Origin: Methylobacterium sp. SyP6R
GTDB taxonomy: Bacteria > Pseudomonadota > Alphaproteobacteria > Rhizobiales > Beijerinckiaceae
Length of the DNA stretch: 25,000 bases
Direction of reading: 5' to 3'
NCBI RefSeq assembly: GCF_019216885.1
Contig: NZ_JAAQRC020000001.1
Coordinates: 5,730,001-5,755,000 of the forward strand
Below the pieces are notes generated by a model that was not told the origin of the DNA, did no database searches, and worked only from the letters and a program-made list of their open reading frames with translations. Position numbers and translations under genes: made by a program. Below are positions 22,106 to 25,000 of this stretch, piece after piece. Every line of letters begins with the position of its first letter. The stretch's first letter is position 1.

Positions 22106-23496
22106 CAGACCGGCTCCCGCAGCGGAATCGGCTTGATCGGCGCCTGCCCGCGCAGCCGCCCGACCACCTCGACCGGCACGTTCAGCGTCCGCGCCAGGAT
22201 CTCCGCGGCGGCGTGGCCGCAGACCCGGCCCTGGCAGCGGCCCATCCCGGCCCGGGTCAGGGCCTTGAGCCGGTTCATCTCGTGGGCGTCCCGCTCGGTC
22301 GCGGCCCGCCGCAGGGTGCCCGCGGTGATGCCCTCGCAGCGGCAGACGATCTCGTCGTCCGCGATCTTGTCGACGAGGTGGTGCGGGTAAGGGTAGGCCG
22401 CCTCCAACGCGGCACGGAAACCCGCCTGCCCGCGGAGCAGCCGGTCGAGCCTGGCTTCACGACCAACGTCGCGGGGTCGGCCGAGATCGGCGAGGACGGT
22501 GAGCGCCGTGCGCTCGCCCTGCAACTCGGCCACGTCGGCGCCACCGATGCCGCTGCCGTCGCCGGCGAGATAGACGCGCGGATGCGAAGAACGGCCCTCG
22601 GGCGAGCGCTCCGGCTGCCATTGCCGCGTCACCGGCTCGAACACGAAGCGGCATCCGGCGAGATCGGCGGCTTGCGCCTCGCTGCGCAGGCCGAACGAGG
22701 CCCCGACCGCGTCGCAAACCACCCGATGCCGGCGCCCGCGCGCATCCTCCCAGGCCAGAGCTTCGACCTGGTGATCGCCCTCGACCGCGAGTGCCCGCAC
22801 GCCGGAGCGCACCGGTATCCCGCGCAACGCACCCGCCAGGGTATACCAGACCCCCTTGGCCAGGGTCGCCGGCAGGGCCGCGAGGCGCGGGGCCGCCTTC
22901 ACCTTCGCCCCGAGCGGCGTGGCGTCGAGCACGGCGACGACCGTCGCCCCCGCCTTGGCGTATTGATAGGCGACGAGCGGCAGCAGCGGCCCGGCCCCGA
23001 CGAGGGCGACGCGCCGGCCGATCGCCATGCCCTGCGCCTTGAGGGCGATCTGCGCCGCCCCGAGGGTGAAGACCCCCGGCAGGGTCCAGCCCGGGAAGGG
23101 CAGGGCGCGGTCCATGGCGCCGGTGGCGAGCACCAGCCGGTCGACCGCGATCCGGTCGTGCCCCCGCGGCCCCAGGCAGTCGAGATCGAAGCCGGCCGGA
23201 GCCCGGGCCGCGATCCCCCACACCATCGTGCCGGGACGATGATCGATCCGCGGCGCCAGCGCGTCGGCGAGGGTGTGCAGGGCCCGCGCCCGGCCGGACT
23301 CGAAGCCGTAGAGATCGGCGGCCGGCCGCTCGGCGCCGGGCGGCGGGCGGCGATAGATCTGACCACCGGCGCGGTGCCCCTCGTCGAGGAGGAGCGGGCG
23401 CAATCCTGCCTCGGCGAGAACCTGCGCCGCCCGCAAACCCGCCGGTCCGGCCCCGACGATCGCCACGATGGGTTCGGCCAAGATGGGCTCAGCCAC
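22105..23496 (-). CDS. FAD/NAD(P)-binding oxidoreductase, alpha subunit with BFD-type 2Fe-2S site (HcnB/OoxA-like)
   Basis: A 463-residue protein with an N-terminal Rossmann motif (IVGAGPAGLRAAQVL, residues 13-27), GGQIYRRPPP, LATGAMDRALPFPGWTLPGV, a second nucleotide site (VALVGAGPLLPLVAYQ) and VYLAGDGSGIGGADVAELQG near the end of the flavin domain. The C-terminal 80 residues hold a BFD-type cluster: C385 and C387 (VCRCEG), then C421 and C426 (GMGRCQGRVCG). In characterised relatives this subunit passes electrons from the beta-subunit FAD toward the respiratory chain. The start is a GTG that overlaps the gamma gene end by 8 nt; the stop overlaps the beta start by 1 nt. Confidence 0.92.
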   Translation of the reverse strand: MAEPILAEPIVAIVGAGPAGLRAAQVLAEAGLRPLLLDEGHRAGGQIYRRPPPGAERPAADLYGFESGRARALHTLADALAPRIDHRPGTMVWGIAARAPAGFDLDCLGPRGHDRIAVDRLVLATGAMDRALPFPGWTLPGVFTLGAAQIALKAQGMAIGRRVALVGAGPLLPLVAYQYAKAGATVVAVLDATPLGAKVKAAPRLAALPATLAKGVWYTLAGALRGIPVRSGVRALAVEGDHQVEALAWEDARGRRHRVVCDAVGASFGLRSEAQAADLAGCRFVFEPVTRQWQPERSPEGRSSHPRVYLAGDGSGIGGADVAELQGERTALTVLADLGRPRDVGREARLDRLLRGQAGFRAALEAAYPYPHHLVDKIADDEIVCRCEGITAGTLRRAATERDAHEMNRLKALTRAGMGRCQGRVCGHAAAEILARTLNVPVEVVGRLRGQAPIKPIPLREPV

Positions 23497-23779
23497 CGAC
23501 TCCTCCCGTGACCACGGCCATGCCGGGCTCGACGAGGGTAGTGCAGGCCCGCACCCGCCCTCCCTCCGCGAGGGTCACCCAGCAATCCTGGCACGCGCCC
23601 ATCAGGCAGTAGCCGGCGCGCTCGCCGGACCCGAACTCGAACCGGCGCAGGGCGCGCCGATGCAGCAGGATCGCGCCGATCAGGAAATCGCCGGCGCACG
23701 CCTCGGCGGATGCGCCATCGATGGTAAAGGGAACGGTCGGGCCCGGCCGCTGCGCGAGGCGCTGGAACAACCCACTCAC
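23489..23779 (-). CDS. 2Fe-2S ferredoxin-like gamma subunit (HcnA-like)
   Basis: A 96-residue protein with a plant-type ferredoxin fold. The cluster ligands are C58, C63, C66 and C79 (GYCLMGACQDCWV ... RACTT), the pattern of HcnA and of gamma subunits of opine oxidase and hydroxyproline dehydrogenase. GDFLIGAILLHR near residue 31 is also typical. It starts with GTG, overlapping the SDR stop as GTGA, and ends 8 nt inside the alpha gene, so the three subunits are made together in the order gamma, alpha, beta. It should join the alpha subunit as an electron-transfer module. Confidence 0.92.
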   Translation of the reverse strand: MSGLFQRLAQRPGPTVPFTIDGASAEACAGDFLIGAILLHRRALRRFEFGSGERAGYCLMGACQDCWVTLAEGGRVRACTTLVEPGMAVVTGGVGG

Positions 23780-24465
23780 AGCATGTCCTCGTGCCGGCAG
23801 TTGAGCAGCAACTCGGCGATGCTCGCGGTGTTGGGCAACCGCACCAGCGTCTCGATCACCGCCGCGACATCATCAGGCTGGGACATCAAATCTCGCGGCT
23901 GCTTGGTGACGTGGGCGGTCATGTCGGTCTCGACGAAGCCCGGGCAGAAGGCGGTCGCCCGGAGTCCGTGCTCCCAGCCCTCGCGCCGAACCGCCTGGGT
24001 CAGGCTGACCAAAGCCGCCTTCGCCATGGCGTAACCGGCATTCTCGTTGCGCACGCGCTTGCCCGAGAGCGAGGCGATGTTGACGATCCGTCCGCTGCCG
24101 GACGCGACGAGGTGCGGCCAGGCCGCCCGGATCACCCGCATCGGCCCTTTGACGTTGACGGCGATGAGCGCGTCGAACGCCGTCTCGTCGGAATCGAGGA
24201 AGCGGGCCATCGGGTTGATGCCGGCGGCATTCACCAGCACGTCGATCCGCCCGAACGCCGCCAGCGTCGCGGCGGTCCACGCCTCGGTGCTGCCGGTCTC
24301 CTCGGCGTCGTAGCGATAGGCATACCATCCGGCCGGCGCACGGCGCGGATCGCGCAGGCCGGCGCTGATCCGATAGCCGGCCTGGGCGAGCCTCTCGGCT
24401 ACCGCCTGCCCGATCCCGCGCGAGGCGCCCGAGACCATCGCGACCCGTCCCGTCGGCTCAAGCAT
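23776..24465 (-). CDS. Short-chain dehydrogenase/reductase
   Basis: A 229-residue classical SDR. It has the cofactor motif SGASRGIGQ (12-20), NAAG (79-82), the structural Asn of AVNVKGP (N104), a catalytic Ser near S132-S134 (NIASLSGKR) and Y145-x3-K149 (GYAMAKA), then CPGFVETDM. Length is slightly below the usual 250, with a short C-terminus. The start at 24465 is chosen because the family N-terminus begins there and a GAGGAAG stretch lies upstream; a longer frame from 24552 adds unrelated sequence. As first gene of the operon, divergent from the IclR-type gene, it probably handles an alcohol or ketone produced from the imported compound. The substrate is unknown. Confidence 0.92.
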   Translation of the reverse strand: MLEPTGRVAMVSGASRGIGQAVAERLAQAGYRISAGLRDPRRAPAGWYAYRYDAEETGSTEAWTAATLAAFGRIDVLVNAAGINPMARFLDSDETAFDALIAVNVKGPMRVIRAAWPHLVASGSGRIVNIASLSGKRVRNENAGYAMAKAALVSLTQAVRREGWEHGLRATAFCPGFVETDMTAHVTKQPRDLMSQPDDVAAVIETLVRLPNTASIAELLLNCRHEDML

Positions 24466-24622
24466 CGCTGCCCCGCTTCCTCGGTGACCGCCGCATCGCG
24501 TCCATCTCCCGACCTCGACACGCAGGATTGATCGCTGCGGCCATGCGAGCAACCACTATTTCGGTAGACGAACAATTTTGCCGACATTATTTCGCTGGGT
24601 GAAAATCAAAAGAGCGATCGAT
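24466..24622. promoter_or_regulatory. Divergent promoter region with direct repeats between SDR and IclR-type genes
   Basis: This 157-bp gap must hold promoters for both the nine-gene operon and the regulator. Its right half is markedly AT-rich for this genome. TATTTCGGTAG (24557-24567) recurs as TATTTCGCTGG (24588-24598), offset by 31 bp, close to three helical turns. Such paired sites would suit an IclR-type dimer of dimers. No -35/-10 pair is asserted. Confidence 0.4.
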
Positions 24623-25000
24623 ATGTCGGGTGCCGCCGAAACGAAACCGCTCGATCGATCCGCTCCTTCGCGAATCGCCGGGTTGCTGCGCCATCTCGGC
24701 GAGTCGGGCACTGGCGGCGTGCGGTTGAGCGCCCTCGCCGAAGCGAGCGGCCTGCCGGCGCCGACGACGTTGCGCCTGCTGCGGGCGCTCGTCGCCGAGG
24801 AACTGGTCGACTTCGATCCCCCGACGAAAACCTACCGGCTCGGCCTTGGATTGTTTCGCCTCGCCGCCAAGGCCGGCAACCCGCTGGGCCTGCGCGATCT
24901 CGCCCGCCCGGCCTTGTTGCGCCTGACAGGTGCGCTCGGCGAGACGGTCTTTTTCCTGGTGCGCAGCGGCTACGACGCCGTCTGCATCGACCGTACGGCC
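24623..25000 (+). CDS. IclR-family transcriptional regulator, 3' part beyond the window
   Basis: The first 126 codons are present, open to the window edge; the family is usually about 250 residues. The N-terminal winged helix-turn-helix reads RIAGLLRHLGESGTGGVRLSALAEASGLPAPTTLRLLRALVAEELVDFD, followed by TKTYRLGLGLFRLAA and the start of the effector domain (DLARPALLRLTGALGETVFFLVRSGYDAVCIDR). IclR proteins usually repress or activate adjacent catabolic genes in response to a small organic effector. It is divergent from the SDR-flavoenzyme-transporter operon and is its probable regulator. The ATG at 24623 is used; a GTG at 24599 in the same frame would add eight residues (VKIKRAID) and cannot be excluded. 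Confidence 0.88.
   Translation, partial: MSGAAETKPLDRSAPSRIAGLLRHLGESGTGGVRLSALAEASGLPAPTTLRLLRALVAEELVDFDPPTKTYRLGLGLFRLAAKAGNPLGLRDLARPALLRLTGALGETVFFLVRSGYDAVCIDRTA

Overview
The window is GC-rich, tightly packed bacterial chromosome with strong G/C at third codon positions and many 4-nt gene overlaps. A bacteriophytochrome with the N-terminal biliverdin cysteine, a DHCW-type cupin, a form II CoxL-like hydroxylase, a solute-transporter-rich operon and a palindromic CCTCTCCCCGC-type intergenic repeat together suggest an alphaproteobacterium of the Hyphomicrobiales, probably Methylobacterium or a relative. That assignment is inference; there is no rRNA or other marker gene here.

Region A (1-6278, minus strand). 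Transcription runs right to left: a LysR-type regulator, a class III CoA-transferase, an HMG-CoA-lyase-like enzyme overlapping it by 4 nt, an MFS organic-anion transporter, then a Baeyer-Villiger monooxygenase cut by the left edge. A TTCTC-N5-GAGAA box followed by a plausible sigma-70 promoter lies between the LysR gene and the CoA-transferase gene. Three 30-bp tandem repeats, each with a perfect small hairpin, sit just before the MFS gene. The likely scheme is import of a carboxylic acid, activation as CoA ester, and aldol-type cleavage.

Region B (6279-11298, plus strand). A red-light signalling cassette: bacteriophytochrome histidine kinase, single-domain response regulator, and a receiver-kinase-receiver hybrid. 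The genes are coupled (8-nt gap, then 8-nt overlap) and none encodes a DNA-binding output. Two perfect 14-bp palindromes lie upstream.

Region C (11299-15185). An orphan molybdenum-hydroxylase large subunit of the AYRGAGR (form II CoxL) type without its FeS and FAD partner genes, a small DHCW cupin, and a secreted Arg/Asp-repeat protein with a C-terminal NPDV-type motif.

Region D (15307-24465, minus strand, with a divergent IclR-type regulator from 24623 to beyond the right edge). A nine-gene operon: SDR, then a three-subunit flavoenzyme (2Fe-2S gamma, FAD/NAD-like alpha with a BFD-type 2Fe-2S site, FAD beta), then a periplasmic binding protein, two permeases and two ATPases of the dipeptide/oligopeptide family. 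The flavoenzyme resembles opine oxidase, D-hydroxyproline dehydrogenase and HcnABC; the operon probably imports and oxidises an N-substituted or cyclic amino acid or a small peptide-like compound. Two head-to-head copies of an intergenic palindromic repeat separate the binding-protein gene from the permease genes. This operon is the best candidate for an undescribed system in the window.
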